Assembly: GCA_019114945.1 (NCBI GenBank)
Contig: DXEN01000031.1
Coordinates: 1-38,686, forward strand
Reading direction: 5' to 3'
Origin: Candidatus Parabacteroides intestinigallinarum
Lineage (GTDB): Bacteria; Bacteroidota; Bacteroidia; Bacteroidales; Tannerellaceae
DNA: 38,686 bases
Under the pieces are notes generated by a model. It was not told where the DNA came from. It saw nothing but the letters and a program-made list of their open reading frames with translations, and ran no database searches. The first letter of the stretch is position 1. Each line of letters begins with the position of its first letter. Position numbers and translations under genes: made by a program. Positions 24,968 to 32,513 of this stretch are shown piece after piece.

Positions 24968-26062
24968 TTACTGTTCATCGGAATAAATAATCTCCACCTC
25001 GTCCACCCAAAGCGTGCTGCCTTCCGCGCCCTCGTAGACGTCGCCGTTGATGCTGGAGGTGAAGGCGATGGCCAGGCGGTAGCCGCCGTTCGCCAGCTTC
25101 TCCTTGTCCACCACCTTGCCGGGCCGGGCGATGAAGGGGATGTAGAAGTGCGTCCACTCGTCGGTCTCCTGTTGGTTCTCGATGCGTGCCACGGAGATGA
25201 GGTTCGGGTGCGAGAAGCGGTTGAAGCCGTCCAGGTACTCCGTCTCGTCGTCCGTCTCGAAGAAGATGGCGTAGATGTCGCACTGGTCCCGTTTCCCGCT
25301 CACGGCCTCGCTGCCCACGGTGTACGAGTCGCCGGAGCGGTACTTATAGTAGCCGGACACGTAAGTGGGCACGTGCTCGAAGACGCGCCCGAAGCGCACC
25401 GCCGCCCGTCCGTCCGGCAGCGCGCTCCCCAAGTCGAACGAGCCGACGAACAGGTTGCCCGCCGCCATCGGCATACCCAGCATCGCGCCGAAGCTGCCCG
25501 TGCCGCGGGTCACCAACTTGGCGCATCGGCCGCTGTAGCCCGCCTCGTCCTGCATGGTGGGGAAGTCTTGCGGGCTTTCGGCCACGCCCGTCAGGGCGAA
25601 TCCGGCGTTGCCGCTCGCCCACGTCACGGAGTCGCCCCGCTCGGTATAGTCGTAGAATATCTGGTAGCGGCCGTTGTTGGGTTCCAGCGTCACGTTCTCG
25701 AAGTGGTATTCCGTGCTCACGCCCGATACGACGCAACGCACCGTGTATCGTTTCGTCCACGCCCGGTCCTCGGAGGTCACCGTATAGATTTGGGGCGTGG
25801 TGAAGTCGAAGGCCGTGCCGCTGGCGGGCGAGATGGTCGCCCCGGGCGTCAGGGTGAACTCCGGCGCCAGGCTCGTGATGTCGGCGTCGCTCTTCACCGT
25901 CAGGGTGACCGATTCGTTCGTGATTTCCGGCTCGGCTTTCAGTACGTCGCCCGGCACGACGCACGTCAGGATATCCGCCTCGGCGTTGGGAGCCTCCTCG
26001 CGGATGCAGGCGGCTGTCAGGAGCGACAGGCCCGCGCAGGTAAGAATCGTCCGTAGGTTCAT
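24968..26062 (-). CDS. PCMD-domain lipoprotein
   Basis: This 364-residue precursor has a lipoprotein signal peptide ending in LLTAAC (lipidated Cys19). An Ig-like segment (about 40-110) follows with VTLTVKSDADITSLAPEF and the common VTSEDRAWTKRYTV motif. The C-terminal PCMD (putative carbohydrate metabolism) domain has strand patterns such as WTHFYIPFIARPGKV and a late STLWVDEVEIIY block. It probably faces the cell surface or periplasm. It is first in a minus-strand operon with the PorT-like gene and perhaps the AraC regulator. The ligand is unknown. Confidence 0.87.
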   Translation of the reverse strand: MNLRTILTCAGLSLLTAACIREEAPNAEADILTCVVPGDVLKAEPEITNESVTLTVKSDADITSLAPEFTLTPGATISPASGTAFDFTTPQIYTVTSEDRAWTKRYTVRCVVSGVSTEYHFENVTLEPNNGRYQIFYDYTERGDSVTWASGNAGFALTGVAESPQDFPTMQDEAGYSGRCAKLVTRGTGSFGAMLGMPMAAGNLFVGSFDLGSALPDGRAAVRFGRVFEHVPTYVSGYYKYRSGDSYTVGSEAVSGKRDQCDIYAIFFETDDETEYLDGFNRFSHPNLISVARIENQQETDEWTHFYIPFIARPGKVVDKEKLANGGYRLAIAFTSSINGDVYEGAEGSTLWVDEVEIIYSDEQ

Positions 26063-26088
26063 AGTGTCCTTTTTCTTTCGCTAAGCGG

Positions 26089-26096
26089 CAAAGATA
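26089..26096 (-). promoter_or_regulatory. Candidate -7 element for the PCMD operon
   Basis: TATCTTTG on the minus strand matches the TAnnTTTG consensus 27 nt upstream of the PCMD start codon. No clear TTTG lies at the expected -33 distance, so support is partial. Confidence 0.4.
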
Positions 26097-26238
26097 GTTT
26101 TTTATCCGTTACGGCGTCGCCTCTCGCTTTTTTAATAACTTTTTTTACACCCTCGTTTCCATTTACCCCGGGCGGGATTTGGGATTTCGCGGATTTTCCG
26201 TTAATATCGCGTAGTCTTACATTTTAAATCTATTAGCT

Positions 26239-27552
26239 ATGACAACACGAAGAGATTTTCTCCGGCAGTCGGCTTTGCTGGGCGCCGGGCTTACCATCAG
26301 TCCTTTCTTTATCAGCGCCGGGCGCGCCGGCGTATCCGTCAACGACAAGATAGGCGTCGGCCTGATTGGCTGCAACGGGCAGGGCTTCGAGAACCTGAAG
26401 GCCTACCTCCGCGTCCCGGAGGTGGAGTGTGTCGCTTTGTCGGATATCGACGCGGGCGTGCTGGAGAAGCGCGCGGCCGACACCGCTAAAATCACCGGGC
26501 GGAAAGTGAAACACCTCTACAAGGATTGGCGCGCGCTAATCGACAACAAGGATATCGACATCGTGATTGTCGGCACGCCCGACCATTGGCACTGCCTGCA
26601 GATGGTGGCGGCCTGCGAGGCGGGCAAGGACGTCTATTGCGAGAAGCCCCTGGGCAACAGCATCGAGGAGTGTAATATCATGGTGCGCGCGGCGAAGCGT
26701 TACGACCGTGTGGTGCAAGTGGGGCAGTGGCAGCGCAGCGACCCGCATTGGCAGGACGCGATGGCCTTCGTGCATAGCGGCAAGTTGGGGAAGATACGCA
26801 CCGTGCGGGTGTTCTCGTACCAAGGGTGGTGCCCCTCCATCCCCGTGAGGCCGGACGAGCCGGTGCCCGCCGGCGTGGACTACGATATGTGGCTCGGCCC
26901 GGCGCCGAAGCGCCCGTTCAACCGCAACCGCTTCCACTTCACCTTCCGCTGGTTCTGGGATTACGCGGGCGGGCTGATGACCGATTGGGGCGTCCACTTG
27001 CTGGACTACGCCTTGTATGGCATGAACGTCACCGCGCCGGAGTCCGTCATGGCGTCGGGCGGTAAGTTCGGCTATCCGGACGACGCTTGCGAGACGCCCG
27101 ACCTGCTGCAGACCATCTACACCTTCAAGGATTTCACCGTGATGTGGGATCATGCCATCGGCATCGACGACGGGGCCTACGGGCGCAACCACGGCCTCGG
27201 CTTCGTGGGCGAGAACGGCACCCTCGTGGTCGACCGCGGCGGCTGGGAGGTAATCCCCGAGCGGGTGAACGGACAGGCGCGCATGGAGGCGGTGCCGCTC
27301 CGGAAGGCGTATGGCGAGGGCGGCTTGAACCTGCACGTGAAGAACCACCTGGAGTGCGTCAAGAGTCGGAACCGCGCTTGCAACGCCAGCGTGGAGATCG
27401 GGGCGCACATCGCCAAGTTCTCGCAGCTGGGCAACATCGCCTATCGCACGGGCAAGAAGCTCGCGTGGGACGGCAAGAGCTTCCACGACGCCGAGGCGGA
27501 CGCCTACCTATGCAAGGAGTATCGCGCGCCGTGGAGACTGCCCGACGTGTGA
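26239..27552 (+). CDS. Tat-exported Gfo/Idh/MocA-family oxidoreductase
   Basis: This 437-residue protein begins with a twin-arginine signal (TTRRDFLRQSALLGAGLTI), so it is exported already folded with its cofactor. The N-terminal Rossmann domain reads IGVGLIGCNGQGFENL, followed by the family's EKPLGNS motif at about residues 135-141. The C-terminal alpha/beta domain includes WFWDYAGGLMTDWGVHLLDY, a common active-site motif. These enzymes oxidise or rearrange sugars using tightly bound NAD(P). No sugar-utilisation locus is adjacent, so the substrate is unknown. It faces away from the PCMD operon and precedes the recombinase. Confidence 0.92.
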   Translation: MTTRRDFLRQSALLGAGLTISPFFISAGRAGVSVNDKIGVGLIGCNGQGFENLKAYLRVPEVECVALSDIDAGVLEKRAADTAKITGRKVKHLYKDWRALIDNKDIDIVIVGTPDHWHCLQMVAACEAGKDVYCEKPLGNSIEECNIMVRAAKRYDRVVQVGQWQRSDPHWQDAMAFVHSGKLGKIRTVRVFSYQGWCPSIPVRPDEPVPAGVDYDMWLGPAPKRPFNRNRFHFTFRWFWDYAGGLMTDWGVHLLDYALYGMNVTAPESVMASGGKFGYPDDACETPDLLQTIYTFKDFTVMWDHAIGIDDGAYGRNHGLGFVGENGTLVVDRGGWEVIPERVNGQARMEAVPLRKAYGEGGLNLHVKNHLECVKSRNRACNASVEIGAHIAKFSQLGNIAYRTGKKLAWDGKSFHDAEADAYLCKEYRAPWRLPDV

Positions 27553-27609
27553 TTCCTTCAGCCTCCGCGTGCCAATACCGGCGTTTGGTATACACTTTTT
27601 GGGTGCCTA

Positions 27610-27640
27610 AATTGTTTTATAGATAAGGACATAAACAATT
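27610..27640 (+). promoter_or_regulatory. Dyad in the leader of the recombinase gene
   Basis: AATTGTTTTAT (27610-27620) pairs with ATAAACAATT (27631-27640) with one bulged T. It lies 17 nt before the recombinase start and just upstream of its GGAG. It could be an operator or a translational hairpin. Confidence 0.4.
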
Positions 27641-27657
27641 AATAGGAGATAAAGTGT

Positions 27658-28599
27658 ATGAGACGAAGAAGAAACAGAAGAGAGGAGAAGGATTCCCCGT
27701 CCTTCTCGGAGTATATTAAGGTACGCGCGAAGATACAGACCACCTTGGGGAAGCACGCCACGGCCGAGCTTTATAGCGTGGCGGGGAGGCATTGGGCGCG
27801 CTTCTTGCAAGGGCGCCCGTGCCGCTTGTGCGACGTGAACGCCACCCTCGTGGCCGACTTCACCGATTATCTGCGGGCGCGCGATTTGCGCACGAACACC
27901 ATCAACAGCTACCTCAGCAGCTTGCGGGCCGTCTACAACGCCGCGGTGGGCGAGGGGCTGGTGGATGGCGAGCCGAACCCCTTCGCCGGCTTGCGGCTGA
28001 AGCGGGAGATAACGGCCAAGCGGGCCGTGCCCGCCTCCGTCGTGGAGGAGATGGCCCGGCTGGACCTGAACGACAACCCGGAGTGGCAGCGGGCGGTCGA
28101 CTTGGCGCTGTTCGCTTTTTGCGCCTTCGGGATGCCTTTCGTCGACGTGGTGTGCCTGCGCAAGGCGGACATCCACGACGGCGAGATCGTGTACCGCCGC
28201 CGGAAGACCTCCGCCGAGATACGCATCGGCGTGACGCCCGCCATGAAAGCGTTGTTCCGGAGGTATGCCAATAATACCCCCTACGTCTTCCCCCTGGAGC
28301 AGGAGGCCATCGAGCGGCAGGGCTACGCCGCCTATAAGCTGTTGCTCGCCAGGCACAACAGGGCGTTGGCGCGGGTGTCGGAGCAAGTGGGCGCCACGAC
28401 GCGGCTCACCTCATACGTCATGCGCCACACGTGGGCGTCGGAGGCGTTGGCGAACGACGTGTCGGTGGCCATCATCAGCCAGGCGCTGGGGCACTCGTCC
28501 GAGCAGACCACACGGTGCTACCTGAAGCAGCTCGACCGCTCCGCCCTCGACGAGGCGAACGACCGCGTAACCGGGTTTTTGAATAAATATATAGGGTAA
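27658..28599 (+). CDS. Tyrosine recombinase (DNA invertase type) adjacent to the invertible promoter
   Basis: This 313-residue protein has an N-terminal SAM-like core-binding domain (about 15-105) and a C-terminal catalytic domain. Recognisable catalytic residues are Lys183 (RRRKT), Tyr253-x-x-Arg256 followed by His257 (TSYVMRHTWA, the Y-x-x-R variant usual in this Bacteroidetes branch), His279 (ALGHS) and the nucleophile Tyr288 (RCYLKQL). The first catalytic Arg, expected in an RGMxFVD motif, is Phe158 here (AFGMPFVD). A good GGAG precedes the start. The gene ends 7 nt before the left inverted repeat, the usual layout of a dedicated invertase. Whether it is active without Arg I is an open question. 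Confidence 0.9.
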   Translation: MRRRRNRREEKDSPSFSEYIKVRAKIQTTLGKHATAELYSVAGRHWARFLQGRPCRLCDVNATLVADFTDYLRARDLRTNTINSYLSSLRAVYNAAVGEGLVDGEPNPFAGLRLKREITAKRAVPASVVEEMARLDLNDNPEWQRAVDLALFAFCAFGMPFVDVVCLRKADIHDGEIVYRRRKTSAEIRIGVTPAMKALFRRYANNTPYVFPLEQEAIERQGYAAYKLLLARHNRALARVSEQVGATTRLTSYVMRHTWASEALANDVSVAIISQALGHSSEQTTRCYLKQLDRSALDEANDRVTGFLNKYIG

Positions 28600-28606
28600 A
28601 AATGGA

Positions 28607-28629
28607 CAACTTATTTACGAAATAAGTTG
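28607..28629. repeat. Left recombination site of the invertible promoter
   Basis: CAACTTATTT-ACG-AAATAAGTTG is a perfect 10-bp dyad around a 3-bp centre, as expected for two recombinase monomers bound in opposite orientation. The 25-bp stretch 28610-28634 reappears exactly, inverted, at 29044-29068. Confidence 0.88.
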
Positions 28630-29068
28630 AAGGCGATTTTTCCCGCGTAGGCGATTACCCCCAATCGCACGCTTGGGAAACGCGAATCGCGCTCAAAACT
28701 GGAAGAATTAGGGAGTAAAAACCGCTGTCTGCGGATCTATACCACTCATAAAAACACTTTAATGGCATTGTTAATTAATAAAAAGACACAGTGGTTTTAG
28801 GGACCTCGTTTTTCTGTTTGCGAAGGATGGGTTAAAGATGAGATTTTTCGGTTAAAAAGCGGTAAGCATCCTTCTTTTGAGATCCCCTACGGTATGACAA
28901 GCAACGAACGCGGTAAAAAAAACCGGGAAATATTTGCTTATTTGTTATTTATCACCTTACTTTGCGGTTGCTATCGTGAAAAAACGAAGTCAAGACGCTC
29001 TTTCGGTAAGATATAAATAACTCTATATAAGGAAGTTATTAAGGCCTTCAACTTATTTCGTAAATAAG
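28610..29068. other. Invertible DNA segment (phase switch)
   Basis: Perfect 25-bp inverted repeats (28610-28634 and 29044-29068) bound a 409-bp segment with no ORF and a single outward promoter at its right end. An imperfect hairpin (28716-28730 with 28784-28799) lies in its middle and may act as a terminator in one orientation. As read, the promoter points toward the fimbrial genes (ON). After inversion it would point back into the recombinase gene's antisense strand. Inversion itself is inferred; only the architecture is seen. Confidence 0.85.
28933..28964 (+). promoter_or_regulatory. Promoter inside the invertible segment
   Basis: TTTG (28933-28936), a 20-nt spacer and TTACTTTG (28957-28964) form a Bacteroidetes-type promoter with one deviation from TAnnTTTG. 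The same octamer precedes ppk1. Transcription would begin near 28972, cross the right repeat and reach DUF3575 at 29162. Confidence 0.7.
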
Positions 29069-29071
29069 GTG
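29049..29071. repeat. Right recombination site of the invertible promoter
   Basis: CAACTTATTT-CGT-AAATAAGGTG is the inverted partner of the left site, with one mismatch in the outer arm. The asymmetric centre reads CGT here and ACG on the left, so crossing over would invert rather than delete the segment. Confidence 0.88.
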
Positions 29072-29161
29072 CAGGCAAAAAGCTCCTACCGAGGGACGCG
29101 AGGGGTTCAGGAAACGATGATAAAAAGAAAAAGGGAGTATAAAAATAAAATAATACAGACG

Positions 29162-29761
29162 ATGAAAACGAGAAGGCTAATCACTGTGTTGGTAGCGATT
29201 TGCGCCGTATGCCAACTCTACGCGCAAAGCGCCGCGCTTGGCGACGAAAAGGGGTCCGTGGTCGCGCTCAAGACCAACTTGCCCTATTGGGGCACCGCCA
29301 CTTTCAACGCGGGCTTGGAGTTCCGCCTCGCCCGCCATTGGACACTGGACATCGAGGCGGGCCTGAATCCTTTCGACGGGAAGAACGACGACGGTTCCTA
29401 CGATCGCACGATGAAACACTTCCGGGCGCACCCGGAAATCCGCTATTGGTTTTGCGAGGCTTTCCAAGGGCATTTCCTCGGACTGCACGTGCCGTTTATC
29501 GCCTACAACTTCGCCGACCTGAAAGTGCTCGACCTTGAGGACGAGCGCCGGCAGGGATGGGGCACGGGCGTAGGCGTCAGCTACGGCTACCAATGGCTGC
29601 TCTCTAAGCATTGGAACGTGGAGGCGACGCTCGGCGTAGGCTATCTCTACCTGAATTACGACCGCTTCCCCTGCGCCAATTGCGGCAACAAGACGGAGGA
29701 CAACACGAAACATTATTTCGGTCCCACCCAAGCCGCGGTGAGCCTGATTTATCTCTTTTGA
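29162..29761 (+). CDS. DUF3575 outer-membrane protein, first gene of the fimbrial operon
   Basis: This 199-residue protein has a signal peptide (LITVLVAICAVCQLYAQ). It then has strand-rich sequence with VALKTNLPYWGTATFNAGLEF and WTLDIEAGLNPFDGKN, typical of DUF3575. The C-terminal strand VSLIYLF ends in Phe, as in outer-membrane barrels. The MKTRRL start at 29162 is chosen over an upstream ATG at 29069 because the latter would put 31 charged residues before the signal peptide. DUF3575 genes commonly lead Mfa-type fimbrial operons next to DUF3868. It is the first gene after the invertible promoter. Confidence 0.87.
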   Translation: MKTRRLITVLVAICAVCQLYAQSAALGDEKGSVVALKTNLPYWGTATFNAGLEFRLARHWTLDIEAGLNPFDGKNDDGSYDRTMKHFRAHPEIRYWFCEAFQGHFLGLHVPFIAYNFADLKVLDLEDERRQGWGTGVGVSYGYQWLLSKHWNVEATLGVGYLYLNYDRFPCANCGNKTEDNTKHYFGPTQAAVSLIYLF

Positions 29762-29774
29762 TTTCAAATTTAAG

Positions 29775-29960
29775 ATTTCAAATTTAAAATTTAAAGGTTA
29801 GGTGTTCCCGTAAGCCGTGAAATCTGAAACTTGAAATGATTGAAATCTGAAATTTTAAATCTGAAATTTTAAATTTGAAATGATTGAAATCTGAAATTTT
29901 AAATCTGAAATGATTGAAATCTGAAATCTGAAATTTTAAATTTTAAATCTGAAATCTGAA
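29775..29960. repeat. AT-rich GAAATCTGAAATTTTAAAT repeats with an 18-bp inverted pair
   Basis: The spacer between DUF3575 and DUF3868 is made of irregular TCTGAAAT / TTTTAAAT repeats. ATTTCAAATTTAAAATTT (29775-29792) is the exact reverse complement of 29864-29881. The array runs directly into the next start codon. Confidence 0.8.
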
Positions 29961-31388
29961 ATGAACAAAGCAGCATCAATCATATTAACGGCGGCCGCCG
30001 CTTTCGCGGTGACGGGCATCGCCGCCCAGGAGGCGGACAACACCCTGCGCGTCGACAAACAGCTGATTGAGCGCTCCGGCGACTACCTGCTGGTCGACCT
30101 CACGCTCAACCTCAGCGATATACACGTGAGTTCCAATCAGTCTATCATCTATACACCGCTGATCACGCGGGGCGATAGCGCGCGGGCGCTTCCCCCGCTG
30201 ATCGTCAACGGGCGCACGCGCCACATCCTGTACGAGCGCACCGGCCGCGACGCCGCGACCGACAACGAGTTCGCCTTGCGTCGCCGCAACGGCACCGAGC
30301 AGACGTTCGACTACCACGCTCGCGTGCCCTACGCCGCGTGGATGGGGCAATCTACCATGGAGATGGCGATAGACGACTGCGGCTGCGGCTGGCAATCGGC
30401 CGGCGTGGGGCGCGACGAGCTGTTCCCCATCGCGCTGGAGCGGCCCGAGCCGAAACCCTTCCTGGCCTATATCGCCCCGAAGGCGGAGGTGAAGACGCGC
30501 GCCCTGAGCGGTAGCGCCTTCCTCGACTTCCCCGTGAACCGCGTGGAGATACATCCGGACTACCGCGGCAACGCCGCCGAGCTGGTCAAGATACGCGCCA
30601 CCATCGACCAAGTGCGCACGGATAAATACGCCACCATCACCGGCATCAACATCAAGGGATACGCCTCGCCCGAAGGCTCGTACGCCAACAACGAGCGACT
30701 GGCGAAGGGACGCTCCGAGGCGTTGCTCGACTACGTGCGCGGCCGCTACGACCTGGCCGGCGTGGAGACCCGCGTGGACTACGAGCCGGAGGACTGGGCG
30801 GGCCTGGAGCGCCGCGTGGAGGCGACCGACCTGGCCGATAAGGCGGACATCCTCGCCATCATACGCGCCGACGAGCCGGCCGACTGGGACGCCCGCGAGT
30901 GGAAGCTGAAGACGCTGAACGGCGGCGAGAGCTACCGCTATTTATTAAAGGAGATTTACCCGGCCCTGCGCCACTCGGACTACGAGGTGGCCTACACCAT
31001 CCGCCCGCTCAGCGTGGCGGAGGCGAAGGAGCTGATTTATACCGACCCGAGGCAGCTGAGCCTGGACGAGATGTTCCAGGTGGCGCGTACCTACGAGGCG
31101 GGTAGCCCGGAGTTCAACGAGGTGTTCGAGATTGCCGTCCGCATGTATCCGGACGACCCGGTGTCGAACCTCAACGCCGCCAACACCGCCTTGCGCCGCG
31201 GCAATCCCGCCGCCGCCCGCCGATACCTGGCGAAAGCGGCGGACGGCCCTGAGAAGCGCCTCGCCGAGGGCGTAGCCTCCTGGCTGGAGGGCGACACCGA
31301 TGCGGCGAAGTCAATCTTCGAGTCGCTGGCGAGCGACCCCGCCGTAGGCGAGCAAGCGAGAGCCAACTTGGAGCAGGTGGGGGAGTAA
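29961..31388 (+). CDS. DUF3868 / OmpA-like fimbrial-operon protein
   Basis: This 475-residue protein has a signal peptide (about 1-23). An N-terminal DUF3868 domain (about 25-155) includes LLVDLTLNLSDIHVSSNQS and the Cys pair DDCGCGWQ. A middle OmpA-like segment (about 180-345) has VEIHPDYRGN and ITGINIKGYASPEGSYANNE with RLAKGRSEALLDYV, the pattern of peptidoglycan-contacting OmpA C-domains. A C-terminal helical repeat region (about 370-470; TPR-like, SNLNAANTALRRGNPAAARR) follows. It may anchor or assemble fimbriae across the periplasm. It is strongly GC-rich, in contrast with the fimbrillin gene. Confidence 0.85.
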   Translation: MNKAASIILTAAAAFAVTGIAAQEADNTLRVDKQLIERSGDYLLVDLTLNLSDIHVSSNQSIIYTPLITRGDSARALPPLIVNGRTRHILYERTGRDAATDNEFALRRRNGTEQTFDYHARVPYAAWMGQSTMEMAIDDCGCGWQSAGVGRDELFPIALERPEPKPFLAYIAPKAEVKTRALSGSAFLDFPVNRVEIHPDYRGNAAELVKIRATIDQVRTDKYATITGINIKGYASPEGSYANNERLAKGRSEALLDYVRGRYDLAGVETRVDYEPEDWAGLERRVEATDLADKADILAIIRADEPADWDAREWKLKTLNGGESYRYLLKEIYPALRHSDYEVAYTIRPLSVAEAKELIYTDPRQLSLDEMFQVARTYEAGSPEFNEVFEIAVRMYPDDPVSNLNAANTALRRGNPAAARRYLAKAADGPEKRLAEGVASWLEGDTDAAKSIFESLASDPAVGEQARANLEQVGE

Positions 31389-31406
31389 GAAAAGTAACCC
31401 TGAGTG

Positions 31407-31583
31407 TGTGTCAAAAAGCTAACTGAAAAGCTCCCCCGGGAGGGGAGCTGGCGAGCGTAGCGAGACTGAGGGGTCGCGAAGCGCTATCAGACAGAGAGAA
31501 CAACCCCTCACCCGCTTCGCGGGAGCTCCCCTCCCGGGGGAGCTTTTCAAAAAGCAGGGATGTACTTTCTCTATTTTGACACA
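31407..31583. repeat. Nested inverted repeat with perfect 26-bp arms
   Basis: The arms 31424-31449 and 31524-31549 are perfect 26-bp reverse complements (TGAAAAGCTCCCCCGGGAGG continuing to AGCT). An outer pair, TGTGTCAAAA (31407-31416) and TTTTGACACA (31574-31583), encloses them, and the inner loop carries GAGGGGT / ACCCCTC. A partial relative of the GAGCTCCCC motif follows up to about 31640. It fills most of the 289-bp gap between the DUF3868 and HU-like genes. Confidence 0.9.
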
Positions 31584-31677
31584 GCCTGCTCCCCCTGTAG
31601 CGAGGGGGGAGCTCCCCGAAGGGGTGAGGGGGTGAGCTATGAACTTTGAACTTTAAATTTTTTAATAATAAAGAGGG

Positions 31678-32133
31678 ATGGCCATAAAGTACAAATTGAT
31701 TCAGAGGAGAGACTTCACGAAGGGGGCACAGCCCACCGACAAGAAGTATTACGCCACGTTGGTAAGCAACGGAACGGCGAGTTTGGAGGAGATTTGCGAG
31801 AGCATCTCCGAGGAAACCGCGCTGACAAGCGCCGATGTGAAAAGTTGTCTCGACCGGTTGCCGCGCATCATCGCGCGCCACCTCCGCGAGGGACGTAACG
31901 TGCAGGTAGGCGAGCTGGGCAGCTTCCGCTTCGTACTGTGCAGTTCAGGAGCCGACACGGAAAAGGAATTCGACGCCGCCACGATGATGCGCACGCCCAA
32001 GTTGGTATTCACGCCCGGCATGGTTTTGAAGGACGTGCGTGAAAAGGCGACCTACACGCGCGTCACCAAGAAGCCCGAGGGCGAGGAGACGACCGGGGGC
32101 GGCGAGGAAACCGAATCCCCGGGAACCGTTTAA
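31678..32133 (+). CDS. HU-like (HU-HIG type) DNA-binding protein inside the fimbrial operon
   Basis: This 151-residue protein belongs to the same Bacteroidetes HU-like family as the gene at 1699-2157. It begins MAIKYKLIQRRDF, has a helical middle (VSNGTASLEEICESIS, LTSADVKSCLDRL), then GRNVQVGELGSFRFVL, the HU signature, and FTPGMVLKDVREKATYTRV. The C-terminus is acidic and Gly/Glu-rich (EGEETTGGGEE). The position between a barrel-associated protein and the major fimbrillin suggests it is co-expressed with the fimbriae. It could feed back on the locus's AT-rich or repeated DNA, but no target is known. Confidence 0.87.
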   Translation: MAIKYKLIQRRDFTKGAQPTDKKYYATLVSNGTASLEEICESISEETALTSADVKSCLDRLPRIIARHLREGRNVQVGELGSFRFVLCSSGADTEKEFDAATMMRTPKLVFTPGMVLKDVREKATYTRVTKKPEGEETTGGGEETESPGTV

Positions 32134-32243
32134 ATTGACAATGAACAATTGACAATTAACAATTAAGCGCTCCCGAAGGCAATTGTCAATTGTCAATTGT
32201 GAATTGTCAATTTGAAAGGTCAATTGTCAATTGTCAATTGTCC
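32134..32243. repeat. TTGACAA / TTGTCAA heptad repeats in inverted orientation
   Basis: TTGACAA-type heptads on the left face TTGTCAA-type heptads on the right across AAGCGCTCCCGAAGG. The same loop sequence recurs at about 36080-36102 upstream of the minor fimbrillin. The arrangement would form a large hairpin in the transcript. Confidence 0.85.
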
Positions 32244-32247
32244 CGAG

Positions 32248-32475
32248 GTTAGCCGCTGACCTCTTCCAAGGCTTGCCGCTATCCTCTTCCAAGGATAGCC
32301 GCTAACCTGGTAAGAGGATAGCCGCTAACCTGGTAGGAGGATAGCCGCTAACCTGGTAGGAGGATAGCCGCTAACCTCGGAAGGGGATAGCCGCTAACCT
32401 CGGAAGGGGATAGCCGCTAACCTCGGAAGGAGGTTGCCGCTAACCTCGGAGGGTGCCTGCGGCAGACCTCGGAAG
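32248..32475. repeat. 23-bp tandem repeat, about ten copies
   Basis: GATAGCCGCTAACC-type units recur at exactly 23-bp steps (32294, 32317, 32340, 32363, 32386, 32409, 32432). Two diverged copies lie before these (32248, 32271) and one degenerate copy after (near 32455). The variable part of each unit alternates between TGGTAGGAG and TCGGAAGGG forms. The array ends about 40 nt before the major fimbrillin start. Confidence 0.93.
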
Positions 32476-32513
32476 ACAGTAGGAAAAGCAAGTTTAATTT
32501 AATAATACACGAA

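Noticed and set aside
29069-29161. Upstream start for the DUF3575 protein
   Set aside because: It would begin at the edge of the recombination site and add a charged stretch before a normal signal peptide.
28600-29161. Integrative element attachment site for the tyrosine recombinase
   Set aside because: The repeats are inverted, flank a promoter, and no mobility or cargo genes are present. An invertase switch explains the layout better.
32248-32475. CRISPR array
   Set aside because: The 23-bp units are contiguous with no unique 30-40 bp spacers, and no cas genes are present. The other arrays fail for the same reason.
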